DNA from: CAVQWT01 sp963810815
GTDB lineage: Bacteria; Pseudomonadota; Gammaproteobacteria; Burkholderiales; Casimicrobiaceae
Assembly (NCBI GenBank): GCA_963810815.1
Contig: CAWEPB010000007.1
Coordinates: 62,001-126,000 of the forward strand
Length of the DNA stretch: 64,000 bases
Direction: 5' to 3'
The notes under the pieces are model-generated. The model was not told the DNA's origin. It saw only the letters and a program-made list of their open reading frames with translations, and ran no database searches. The position numbers and the translations under genes were made by a program. This document shows, one piece after another, positions 30,255 through 37,754 of this stretch; position 1 is the stretch's first letter; every line of letters begins with the position of its first letter.

Positions 30255-30746
30255 ATGAAGACCTACAGCGGCTTTTTCGGCCACGTGCCGATGATGCAGC
30301 ACTCACTGGCCAGCCTCGTCCGATGGGACACCGATCTCTCGATCGGCAATCCCGTGATCGATGCCCAGGACCGGGCGATCTTCAGGCTGGTCAACGAGAT
30401 CGACGAGCTATGGCGCTGCGGCGCCAGCGCGGCGGAGCTGCGCCGCATCGCCGACACGTCGAGTCGTGTGCTGGAGGTCCATTTCCGCTGCGAAGAGCGG
30501 ATGCTCGCCGAGGTCGGCTATCCGGACCCGGCAAGGCACGCCGCCGAGCACCGCGAGATGCTGGACGACCTGGCGTCCATCCGGGCGCAACTGAATGGAC
30601 GCGCCGGCGTTCACGCCGGCTACGCGGGCCTGCTGCTCTCCAACTTCATCCTCGGCGTGACGGTGGGGCACGTCGTCAACACCGACAGCGACTACTGCCG
30701 GTACATCGCGGACGAGACGGCCAAGCTGTCGACCGGCTGCGCGTAG
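30255..30746 (+). CDS. Bacteriohemerythrin-like protein lacking one iron ligand
   Basis: A 163-aa four-helix-bundle protein of the hemerythrin family, preceded by GGGGGAAACC. Family landmarks: LVRWDTDLSIGNPVIDAQD, HFRCEERMLAEVGYPD, RHAAEHREML and a final VGHVVNTDSDYCRYI. Of the seven diiron ligands the His/Glu of HFxxEE, the two His of HxxxH and the final His and Asp are present, but the first (His of the usual DxQH) is Asp in DAQD. Canonical hemerythrins bind oxygen or act as iron/oxygen sensors; this one may bind iron differently or not at all. It follows the DUF1615 gene by 51 bp. Confidence 0.85.
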   Translation: MKTYSGFFGHVPMMQHSLASLVRWDTDLSIGNPVIDAQDRAIFRLVNEIDELWRCGASAAELRRIADTSSRVLEVHFRCEERMLAEVGYPDPARHAAEHREMLDDLASIRAQLNGRAGVHAGYAGLLLSNFILGVTVGHVVNTDSDYCRYIADETAKLSTGCA

Positions 30747-31342
30747 ACGGTCGCCGCGCGAGGCGGCACGCCGGAAGCGCGATCCGGACGGCCGGTCATT
30801 GGGGCAGGAAGTTTCCGTCAAAGGTCTCGCCGGAAGAATTTCCGATGACCGTATTGTCGCCGCGCGAGGTGATCGTCGCCGTGTTGAACGACGCTATCGC
30901 GTTATTGGTATTGTTGGTGATCGTCGACCCCGTGACGCGTTCAGACGGTGCAGCCGTTCGAGTTGAGCGCCACAGCGCCAGGCGATTTGCCTGGACAGCG
31001 GCGGGAATCCTCGCCGGGTTCCGCGGCGATCACCCAGGAGATCGTCGAAGCCTAACGCGATGCTCGACTTGTCGTTCCAGGCGGTGGCGAAGCGATTGGC
31101 CACGCGAGGGTAGTGCCGGGCGAGCTCCACGGGTCGCCGGGGTCGGGAAGCGAGGCGAGCCACGCCCGCCACGGGCAGCAGGACGTTGGCAGGCTCCGCC
31201 TAGCGCCGTGCTGCGAAATGGTCCCTGGAAAGATCGCGGGCCCCGGGCCAGAGTCGGAATCCACGACTTCACCACCCGGTTGGGACGAGTGTCGATGCGA
31301 GCATCGATGGACTCGGGCTGCAGAAATCGGGACCGCTTGTAC
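30747..31342. other. Gene-poor stretch with decayed beta-helix sequence
   Basis: About 600 bases without an intact gene between the hemerythrin and the third beta-helix protein. Its left part contains a 48-codon minus-strand beta-helix remnant (listed separately) with an unusually AT-rich patch around 30840-30920. Its right part (about 30950-31340) holds no recognisable coding sequence, terminator or clear promoter, although the family's signal-peptide region would be expected just before 31343. Confidence 0.6.
30796..30942 (-). pseudogene. C-terminal remnant of a beta-helix protein, inverted
   Basis: Read on the minus strand, 48 codons and a TGA encode the characteristic last coils of the local beta-helix family: GSTITNNTNNAIASFN, then TITSRGDNTVIGNSSG, ending FDGNFLPQ. 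The spacing and the NN/GN/SxGxN pattern match the ends of the proteins at 22.7 and 31.3 kb (GNRIVNNTTGINLSG and SIGNNMIRGNGT in the latter). Upstream of the remnant the frame loses family similarity and runs into Arg/Trp-rich noise, and no start is visible. It is most likely what remains of a fourth paralogue in opposite orientation. Confidence 0.6.
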
Positions 31343-32137
31343 ATGGAGGTCACGCTTTCGCGGCTCGCACGTTGGTGTGCGCAAACCGGGAACGACACCA
31401 ATCCCTGCACCGTTGCCGCCCCCTGTCGCGGGTTCGCCGCGGCGCTGGCGAATACGGACGCCGGGGGCGAGATCGTGGTCCTCGACTCCGGGGGCTACGG
31501 GCCGGTCACGATCACCAAGGCAGTCGCGATCCAGGCGCCGGCGGGTATCCACGCCGCGATTTCCGTCTTCTCGGGCAATGGCATTGCGGTCACCGCAGGG
31601 GCCGCGGATTCGGTGACCCTCAAGGGATTGTCGATCACGGGGCAGGGCGGAACCACGGGCATAGCCTTCAACAGCGGTGCATCGCTGCTGGTGATCGACT
31701 GCTCGGTTTCCGGCTTCTCCTACGCCGGACTGGTGTTCAATGCCGCCTCGCCGACGAGCGTTGGCGTGGTCGACCGCTCCGTGTTCACCAATAACCAGTA
31801 TGGAATCTCGAACGGGGCCGGCATCCTCACGGTTCGCAATTCGATTGCCTCGAAGAATTCGGGTGCCGGGATGCTGATCTTCGGTGTGGCCGCCACAGGT
31901 GGCGCAACGCTGGATGTGTTCGACAGCCTGCTGGACGGCAATGGCACGGGGCTCCATGCCCTGACGAACAATTTTGGTCCCTCGCACGTGCGGCTATCGG
32001 GAAACAGGATCGTCAACAACACCACCGGCATCAACCTGTCCGGATACAGCGATGCTGTCTCGATCGGGAACAACATGATCCGCGGGAATGGCACCGACAA
32101 AGTCGGAGCCGGGATCGCGGTCGTTGCCGGGGACTAG
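31343..32137 (+). CDS. Right-handed parallel beta-helix protein (member 3), damaged N-terminus
   Basis: 264 aa from ATG 31343. The body is a beta-helix of the same family as members 1 and 2: QTGNDTNPCTVAAPC, then GEIVVLDSGGYGPVTITKAV, SVTLKGLSITGQGGTTGIAF, VVDRSVFTNNQYGISNG, LSGNRIVNNTTGINLSG. The head motif RT-F/W-V/C-x-x-TGND is split: AFAART is in one frame, WCAQTGND in the next, with one extra T near 31372. No signal peptide is visible in either frame for long, so the 5' end looks decayed or misassembled and the protein as it stands would not be exported. It could be an intact gene with sequence errors or a pseudogene. Confidence 0.65.
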   Translation: MEVTLSRLARWCAQTGNDTNPCTVAAPCRGFAAALANTDAGGEIVVLDSGGYGPVTITKAVAIQAPAGIHAAISVFSGNGIAVTAGAADSVTLKGLSITGQGGTTGIAFNSGASLLVIDCSVSGFSYAGLVFNAASPTSVGVVDRSVFTNNQYGISNGAGILTVRNSIASKNSGAGMLIFGVAATGGATLDVFDSLLDGNGTGLHALTNNFGPSHVRLSGNRIVNNTTGINLSGYSDAVSIGNNMIRGNGTDKVGAGIAVVAGD

Positions 32138-32285
32138 CACTTCCGGACGAACGCGACCGGTCATGCGCCACCGCGCGGCGATGGTGGAGCGGCAGGCGCC
32201 AGCGTCGAACCCGCCACGATCGGGCAGGAATGCCGTCGGGGTGCTTGCCCTGCCCCGGTTGCGCGGGGAACCGGCTGGGTGCGAG

Positions 32286-32375
32286 TGGCGGAAGGTGTGA
32301 GATTCGAACTCACGGTGCCGTTGCCGGCACGCCGGATTTCAAGTCCGGTGCATTAGACCACTCTGCCAACCTTCC
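32286..32375 (-). tRNA. tRNA-Ser(UGA)
   Basis: Read on the minus strand: acceptor stem GGAAGGT / ACCTTCC (seven pairs), D-arm, anticodon stem CCGGA / TCCGG with loop CTTGAAA giving anticodon TGA (complement of 32339-32341), the long variable arm typical of class II tRNAs, a T-arm with GTTCGAATC, discriminator G and an encoded CCA at 32286-32288. It reads UCA serine codons. It stands alone between the beta-helix gene and the Bax-inhibitor-like gene. tRNA genes are common integration targets, but no integrase or attachment repeat was seen next to it. Confidence 0.97.
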
Positions 32376-32485
32376 CCGGGGCGACCGCGGAGCCGCGGTA
32401 GCCGTTGCCGGCGGCCCCTTGCAACGGCCGCGACGCGGCCGCATGTTAGCACGCAAGACCGCAACGACTTCAGGGGTTTAGGCCG

Positions 32486-32513
32486 TTGAAACCTTGGCGC
32501 ATTCTGTTAGTCT
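32486..32513 (+). promoter_or_regulatory. Putative promoter of Bax-inhibitor-like gene
   Basis: TTGAAA (32486-32491), 16 bases, TAGTCT (32508-32513), 44 bases before the ATG. Pattern match in a locally AT-richer region. Confidence 0.4.
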
Positions 32514-32556
32514 AACCGCTCGAACCGGCCCGCTTCGGGCCGCTGATGGAGGAAAC

Positions 32557-33279
32557 ATGGATCCGAGACTCCAGCCTGTATCGCTCGGCCGAGGCGGCGC
32601 CACGCTGCCCCCGCAGGGCGGCGCGCTGGCGGGCACGCGCAATCGCGTGCTGCGCAACACCTACTGGCTGCTCGCGCTGTCGCTGCTGCCCATGGTCGCA
32701 GGTGCGCTGGTCGGCATGCAGATGAATTTCATCGCGCTGTTCAAGACGGCGCCGCTGATGACGCCGCTGCTGATGTTCGGCGCGATGATGGGCATGCTGT
32801 TCGTCGTCACCCTGCTGCGAAACAGCGTCTGGGGCATCGCAGCGCTGTTCGGCTTCACGTTCGTGTCCGGCGTGTTCCTGACGCCGATCCTCACCGTCGC
32901 CGCGGGCTTCAGCAACGGCGGGCAACTGGTGGCGCTGGCGGGCGGCATGACGGCGGCGATCTTCTTCGGGATGGCGGCGATCGCGACGGTGACCAAGCGC
33001 GATTTCTCCTTCATGGGGAAGTTCCTGTTCATCGGCATGATCCTGCTGATCGTGGCGTCGCTCGCCAACCTGTTCTTCCAGGTGCCGGCGGTGTCGCTGG
33101 CCGTGTCGGCGATCGCGGTGCTGATCTTCTCGGCCTTCATCCTGCACGACGTCAGCCGCATCGTGAACGGCGGCGAGACCAACTACGTGATGGCGACGCT
33201 GTCGCTGTTCCTGAGCCTCTACAACATCTTCACCAGCCTGCTGCATCTGCTGCTGGCCTTCACCGGGCAGCGCGACTGA
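32557..33279 (+). CDS. Bax inhibitor-1/YccA family membrane protein
   Basis: A 240-aa inner-membrane protein with seven hydrophobic segments. GGAGGAAAC precedes the ATG at ideal spacing. Family features are an N-terminal soluble tail, a run of helices (NTYWLLALSLLPMVAGALVG, FGFTFVSGVFLTPIL) and the C-terminal ILHDVSRIVNGGETNYVMAT with LYNIFTSLLHLLLAF, which carries the conserved Asp/Asn residues of the TMBIM family. E. coli YccA modulates FtsH proteolysis and the related YetJ leaks calcium; the role here is inferred from family. A strong terminator follows. Confidence 0.93.
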   Translation: MDPRLQPVSLGRGGATLPPQGGALAGTRNRVLRNTYWLLALSLLPMVAGALVGMQMNFIALFKTAPLMTPLLMFGAMMGMLFVVTLLRNSVWGIAALFGFTFVSGVFLTPILTVAAGFSNGGQLVALAGGMTAAIFFGMAAIATVTKRDFSFMGKFLFIGMILLIVASLANLFFQVPAVSLAVSAIAVLIFSAFILHDVSRIVNGGETNYVMATLSLFLSLYNIFTSLLHLLLAFTGQRD

Positions 33280-33297
33280 CCGGCTGACCGCGCACGG

Positions 33298-33331
33298 GAA
33301 GGGCGGCCCTCCGGGGTCGCCCTTTTCTTTT
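33298..33331 (+). terminator. Intrinsic terminator after Bax-inhibitor-like gene
   Basis: AAGGGCG-GCC and GG-TCGCCCTT form a GC-rich stem with a short loop, immediately followed by TTCTTTT. It lies between the plus-strand membrane-protein gene and the convergent rlmD and may serve both. Confidence 0.85.
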
Positions 33332-33355
33332 GCGTCGCGCCCCGCCGCGCGGGGA

Positions 33356-34735
33356 TCAGCGGCCGAACACCGCGATCGACTCGACGTGCGCGGTGTGCGG
33401 GAACATGTTGACCACGCCGGCCGCCGTCAACGCGTAGCCGTGGTCGTGGACCAGCACGCTGGCGTCCCGCGCCAGCGTCGCGGGGCTGCACGAGACGTAG
33501 ACGATGCGCCGCGGCGGTCCGTCGCCCGGCAGCGCCTTGACCAGCGCGATCGCGCCCTCGCGGGGCGGGTCGATCAGCACCTTGTCCAGCGGGCCCAGCG
33601 CCTCGAAGGTCTCGGGCGTGGCTTCGAACAGGTTCGCGGTCTGGAAGCGGGTTCGTCCGGCGAGGCCGTTGCGCGCGGCGTTCTCGGCGGCGCGGCGGAC
33701 CAGCGTGGCGCTGCCCTCGACGCCGACGACGCTGGCGCCGCGGCGCGCGATCGGCAGAGTGAAGTTGCCGATCCCGCAGAAGAAGTCCGCGATCCGTTCG
33801 CCCGGCTGCGGATCGAGCAGGCCGATCGCGCGGCGGACCAGCACGCGATTGATCGACGCGTTGACCTGCGTGAACTCGGTCGGCCCGTAGGGATACACGA
33901 GGTCGAACTCCGGCAGCGCGTAGGACAGCGGTCGCGCGTCGGCGTGCATCGGCGCGGCGGTTTCCGGCCCGGCGGTCTGCAGCCAGAAATCGACGCCATG
34001 CCGCTCTGCGAACGCGTCGAGGGCCTCGACGTCGGCCGGCGCCAGCGGCGCGAGGATGCGCAGCACCAGCACGCGCGCGGCGTCGCCGGATTGGGCGCCG
34101 GCGGCGTCGCCGACCGCGAGCTCCATCTGCGGCAGGCGATCGTGGATGGTCAGGCTCTCGACCAGCCGCCGCAGCGCCGGCAGCAGCGCGGAAATGTCCG
34201 GCGGCAGGATCGCGCACGACGTCATGTCGGCGACGTAGCTCGACTTCTTCTCGTGGAACCCGACCAGCACGCCGCCCTTCTTGATCACGTGCCGGACCGA
34301 CAGCCTGGCGCGATGGCGGTAACCCCAGGCGGGTCCGTGGATCGCCGGCAGCACCTGGCCGGGGCGCACGCGCCCGAGGTGCCACAGCGCGTCTTCGAGC
34401 GCGCGCTGCTTGGCGGCGACCTGCGCCGCCGCGTCCATGTGCTGCAGCGAGCAGCCGCCGCAGACGCCGAAATGCGGGCAGCGCGGCTCGACCCGGACCG
34501 AGCTCGCGCGCAGGATCGTCTCGGCGCGGGCGAGTTCCCAGGTCGGCTTGCGCCGCAGCGTGGTGATGGTGACGAGCTCGCCGGTCAGCCCGCCCTCGAC
34601 GAAGACGGCCTTGCCGTCGACGCGCGCGAGACCGCGGCCCTCCTGGTCGAGCGAGTCGATCGCGACCGCCGGCCGGTCCGTCGCGACGGCGGGGGCGGGC
34701 GCGGCGCGGGCAGCTGCGGAAGCGGTGACGGGCAT
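33356..34735 (-). CDS. rlmD: 23S rRNA (uracil(1939)-C(5))-methyltransferase RlmD
   Basis: A 459-aa SAM-dependent rRNA methyltransferase that methylates U1939 of 23S rRNA. An N-terminal TRAM domain (AIDSLDQEGRGLARVDGKAV) is followed by the iron-sulfur motif CPHFGVCGGCSLQHM, a central RNA-binding part, and the SAM domain with FTQVNASINRVLV, ADFFCGIGNFTLPIA, LIDPPREGA and the catalytic-Cys motif YVSCSPATLARD. Length matches the family. ATG 34735 opens an Ala-rich leader of about 20 residues. It is divergent from tsaB with a 97-bp gap. Confidence 0.95.
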   Translation of the reverse strand: MPVTASAAARAAPAPAVATDRPAVAIDSLDQEGRGLARVDGKAVFVEGGLTGELVTITTLRRKPTWELARAETILRASSVRVEPRCPHFGVCGGCSLQHMDAAAQVAAKQRALEDALWHLGRVRPGQVLPAIHGPAWGYRHRARLSVRHVIKKGGVLVGFHEKKSSYVADMTSCAILPPDISALLPALRRLVESLTIHDRLPQMELAVGDAAGAQSGDAARVLVLRILAPLAPADVEALDAFAERHGVDFWLQTAGPETAAPMHADARPLSYALPEFDLVYPYGPTEFTQVNASINRVLVRRAIGLLDPQPGERIADFFCGIGNFTLPIARRGASVVGVEGSATLVRRAAENAARNGLAGRTRFQTANLFEATPETFEALGPLDKVLIDPPREGAIALVKALPGDGPPRRIVYVSCSPATLARDASVLVHDHGYALTAAGVVNMFPHTAHVESIAVFGR

Positions 34736-34832
34736 GCGGGGCCTGCGATTCGGTGGCGGTGACGACGCGGAAGGCGCGGATTGTACCGCCCGCGGGCGGC
34801 GCACCCGTGGGCGAACCGGTAAAATCGGGCCG

Positions 34833-35513
34833 ATGCGCATTCTGGCCCTGGAAACGTCGACGTCCTGGTGCAGCGTCGCGATCGGCGACGGTCGCGACTG
34901 GCACGAGCGCGCCGTCGACGCCGGCAATGCGCACTCGACGCTGCTGCTGCCGATGATCCGGCGCGCGCTGGCGGGCGCCGGCTGGCCGCTGTCGTCGCTC
35001 GACGCCATCGCCTTCGGCGCGGGACCCGGGTCGTTCACCGGTCTGCGCATCGGCTGCGGCGTCGCGCAGGGCCTCGCACTGGGTTCGGACCGGCCGGTCG
35101 TGCCGGTCGGCACGCTGGCCGCGCTGGCGCTCGCCGACGGCGGCGCGCGCGTCGTCGCCTGCCTGGACGCGCGGATGCGCGAGGTCTACGTCGCCGCCTA
35201 CGCCCGCGACGGCGAGGCGCTGCGCGAGGTGGTCGCCCCGGCGGTGCTGGCTCCCGACGCCGTCGCGGGGCCGGGGCAGGGCGGCTGGCGCGGTGCCGGC
35301 AACGGCTTCCTCGCGTACCCGGATCTGGCCACCCGTCTGCATCTGGACGCAGTCGACGCCACGGCCCGTCCGACGGCGCGGGCGGTGGGGCGCCTCGCGG
35401 TCGCGCGCGTCGCCGCGGGCGAGACCGTGCGCGCCGCGGCGGCGCTGCCGTTCTACGTGCGGCATCGCGTCGCGCTGACGACCGCCGAGCGCAGCGCCGG
35501 CGCGGTCCTCTGA
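34833..35513 (+). CDS. tsaB: tRNA threonylcarbamoyladenosine biosynthesis protein TsaB
   Basis: A 226-aa TsaB. With TsaC, TsaD and TsaE it makes the t6A37 modification of ANN-decoding tRNAs; TsaB is the scaffold that dimerises with TsaD. ASKHA-fold signatures are LALETSTSWCSVAI, the AHSTLLLPMIRRAL helix and FGAGPGSFTGLRIGCGVAQG. Next gene rimI starts 15 bases after its stop, the usual tsaB-rimI order. Confidence 0.95.
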   Translation: MRILALETSTSWCSVAIGDGRDWHERAVDAGNAHSTLLLPMIRRALAGAGWPLSSLDAIAFGAGPGSFTGLRIGCGVAQGLALGSDRPVVPVGTLAALALADGGARVVACLDARMREVYVAAYARDGEALREVVAPAVLAPDAVAGPGQGGWRGAGNGFLAYPDLATRLHLDAVDATARPTARAVGRLAVARVAAGETVRAAAALPFYVRHRVALTTAERSAGAVL

Positions 35514-35527
35514 TTGCGGCGACGACG

Positions 35528-36034
35528 ATGGCCACGCTGCCGCGCCCGCGCCACGCCGCCCCCGTCGTCTGGCGGCCGCTGGCCGACGACGACCTCGCGT
35601 ACGTCGCCGCGCTCGAAGCGCAGATCCACGCCGCGCCGTGGACGCTCGGCAACTTCCGCGATGCGCTGGCCGCCGGCTACCTCGCCCAGGCCGGCGAGCG
35701 CGAGGGCCGCATCGTCGCGTACGGCGTGCTGATGCTGGCGCCCGGCGAGGCGCAGATCCTCAACGTCTCGGTCGTTCCCGATTCGCGGCGGGAGGGGCTC
35801 GGCCGCGCCCTGCTCGAGCGCTTCATGCGCGACGCGGCGCGGCGCGGCGCCGAGCAGGTCTTCCTGGAAGTCCGCGTCGGCAACGCCGCGGCGATCGGAC
35901 TGTATCGCGGCGCCGGCTTCGATGCCGTCGGGCGGCGCACCGCGTATTACCCCGCCGACGCGCAGGGCGTGCACGAGGACGCGCTGGTGATGCGCCGCGC
36001 GCTGCCGCCGGCGCCCACCGAGGCGGGCGGCTGA
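35528..36034 (+). CDS. rimI: Ribosomal-protein-alanine N-acetyltransferase RimI
   Basis: A 168-aa GNAT acetyltransferase that in E. coli N-terminally acetylates ribosomal protein S18. The sequence shows the family's PWTLGNFRDALAAGY, the acetyl-CoA loop SRREGLGRALL and the C-terminal AAIGLYRGAGFDAVGRRTAY. It is in an operon between tsaB and a uracil-DNA glycosylase, overlapping the latter by the TGATG junction. Confidence 0.94.
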   Translation: MATLPRPRHAAPVVWRPLADDDLAYVAALEAQIHAAPWTLGNFRDALAAGYLAQAGEREGRIVAYGVLMLAPGEAQILNVSVVPDSRREGLGRALLERFMRDAARRGAEQVFLEVRVGNAAAIGLYRGAGFDAVGRRTAYYPADAQGVHEDALVMRRALPPAPTEAGG

Positions 36035-36810
36035 TGCCGACGCGCGACGACATCCTGGTCGAGCTCGGCCTGGCGCCGATCTGGCGCCGGCGTCCGGACG
36101 CCGCGTTTCCCGGTGCCGGCATCGACGCCAGCGCCGGCACCGCGATCGCCCCGCCCGCCGCCGACGCGCGCACGGAGGAAGGCGCACCGGCCGCCGCCGA
36201 AGTGCCCACGGTGGAGGGCGCACCGGCCGCCACCGATCCGCGCGCCCGGCACATCGCCGCGCTCGCGTGGAGCGAGTTCGCCGCCGACGTCGACGGCTGC
36301 ACCGCCTGCGGGCTCGCGCGCACGCGCCGCTGCAGCGTGCCGGGGGTCGGGGACCCGGAGGCCGAATGGCTGTTCGTCGGCGAGGCACCGGGCGCGGAGG
36401 AGGACGAGCGCGGCGAGCCCTTCGTCGGGCAGGCGGGCAAGCTGCTCGACGCGATGCTCGCGGCGCTGTCGCTCGCGCGCGGCCGCAAGGTCTACATCGC
36501 CAACGTGCTGAAATGCCGTCCCCCGGGAAATCGCACGCCGGAACCGGCCGAGGTCGAGGCGTGCCGGCCGTACCTCGATCGGCAGATCGAACTCCTGCGG
36601 CCGAAGCTGATCGTGGCGCTGGGCCGGAGCGCCGCCAACACGCTGCTGTCCAACGACGCGACCATCGCCAGCCTGCGCGGCCGCGTCCATCGCTACCGCG
36701 GCGTGCCGCTGATCGTCACCTATCACCCGGCGTATCTGCTGCGCAATCTGCCGGACAAGGCGAAGGCGTGGGAGGACCTGCTGCTCGCGCGCCGGACGGC
36801 GGCGGGCTGA
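36034..36810 (+). CDS. Family 4-type uracil-DNA glycosylase
   Basis: A 258-aa iron-sulfur uracil-DNA glycosylase. After an Ala/Pro-rich linker of about 60 residues (it contains an imperfect duplication around EGAPAA) the catalytic domain has cluster cysteines CTACGLARTR, the active-site motif GEAPGAEEDERGEPFVGQAG, NVLKCRPPGNRTPEPAEVEA with further cysteines and the C-terminal YHPAYLLRNLPDKAKAWEDL. It removes uracil from DNA to start base excision repair. Third gene of the tsaB-rimI operon. Confidence 0.93.
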   Translation: MPTRDDILVELGLAPIWRRRPDAAFPGAGIDASAGTAIAPPAADARTEEGAPAAAEVPTVEGAPAATDPRARHIAALAWSEFAADVDGCTACGLARTRRCSVPGVGDPEAEWLFVGEAPGAEEDERGEPFVGQAGKLLDAMLAALSLARGRKVYIANVLKCRPPGNRTPEPAEVEACRPYLDRQIELLRPKLIVALGRSAANTLLSNDATIASLRGRVHRYRGVPLIVTYHPAYLLRNLPDKAKAWEDLLLARRTAAG

Positions 36811-37021
36811 AGTCCTGCAGGAAGGACCTTCGCTGCCGCCGCGGGTCGTCGGTTCGTGGCGGGACAGCGGCGGCCGCGGCACCCCGTTCGTCGCGGTCCG
36901 GCCGCGCGCCGTGCCCCGGCGCGCCCCATCCGTCGCGCCCCGACTTGCGTCGCCCCCGGGTTGGCCCTATCTTTCGCTACCGGCGCGGATTGCGCGCCCT
37001 CGCATGAACCTCGGAGGAACC

Positions 37022-37726
37022 ATGTTCCGTACATTCGCCGCCGCTTTCGCCGCGCTCGCCGTCCTGGCGCTTTCCGGTTGCGGCTACAACGACCTGCAAC
37101 GGCAGGACGAAGGCATCAAGGCCGCGTGGTCGGAGGTGCTGAACCAATACCAGCGGCGCTCCGACCTCGTGCCCAACCTCGTCAACACGGTCAAGGGGTA
37201 CGCGGCGCAGGAGCAGGAAGTGCTGACCGCGGTGACCAACGCCCGCGCCAACGTCGCCGGCATGAAGGCCACCCCCGAGCTGATCAACGACCCGGCCGCG
37301 TTCGCCAAGTTCACCAAGGCGCAGAGCGAGCTGGGCGGGGCGCTGTCGCGGCTCCTCGTCACGGTCGAGAACTATCCGCAGCTCAAGTCGGACGCGCTCT
37401 TCCGCGACCTGCAGTCGCAGCTCGAGGGCACCGAGAACCGGATCACCGTCGCCCGCAACCGCTACATCAAGTCGGTGCAGGACTACAACACGACGGTCCG
37501 CCAGTTCCCGACCAACCTGACGGCCATGGTGTTCAAGATGGACGTCAAGCCCAACTTCGCCGTCGCCGACGAGGCCGCGGTGAGCGCGCCGCCGAAGGTC
37601 GACTTCAACAAGGCGCCGGCGGCGCCCGCGGTGCCCGCGCCGCAGCCCAAGGCCGAGGCGCCCGCCGACGCCAAGCAGGCGGCCGCCGGCGACGCCGGAT
37701 CCGAGCTGCTGAAGAAGGGCTACTGA
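37022..37726 (+). CDS. lemA: LemA family lipoprotein
   Basis: A 234-aa LemA protein preceded by CGGAGGAACC. A lipobox-like signal (FAALAVLALSGC) suggests outer- or inner-membrane lipidation. The LemA body is clear: NDLQRQDEGIKAAWSEVLNQ, YQRRSDLVPNLVNTVKGYA, ARANVAGM, ALSRLLVTVENYPQLKSD, LEGTENRITVARNRY, then TVRQFPTNLTA. The tail of about 45 residues is Ala/Pro/Lys-rich. LemA genes are regularly followed by TPM-domain genes, as here; the complex has no agreed function but lies in the envelope. ATG 37004 is an alternative start without the ribosome-binding site. Confidence 0.92.
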   Translation: MFRTFAAAFAALAVLALSGCGYNDLQRQDEGIKAAWSEVLNQYQRRSDLVPNLVNTVKGYAAQEQEVLTAVTNARANVAGMKATPELINDPAAFAKFTKAQSELGGALSRLLVTVENYPQLKSDALFRDLQSQLEGTENRITVARNRYIKSVQDYNTTVRQFPTNLTAMVFKMDVKPNFAVADEAAVSAPPKVDFNKAPAAPAVPAPQPKAEAPADAKQAAAGDAGSELLKKGY

Positions 37727-37754
37727 GCCCCGTTGCCGTGGCCTCGCGGTGACC

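Noticed and set aside
30323..32137. A 604-codon gene covering hemerythrin to the third beta-helix protein
   Set aside because: The first half overlaps hemerythrin in another frame and is Arg-rich noise; only the part after 31343 has family sequence.
32286..32375. tRNA gene as an integration site for a mobile element
   Set aside because: No integrase, no repeated tRNA 3' end and no shift to phage-like genes on either side within the window.
36105..36245. Repeat element in the uracil-DNA glycosylase gene
   Set aside because: An imperfect short duplication in an Ala/Pro/Glu linker, explained as a low-complexity linker and not a mobile or regulatory repeat.
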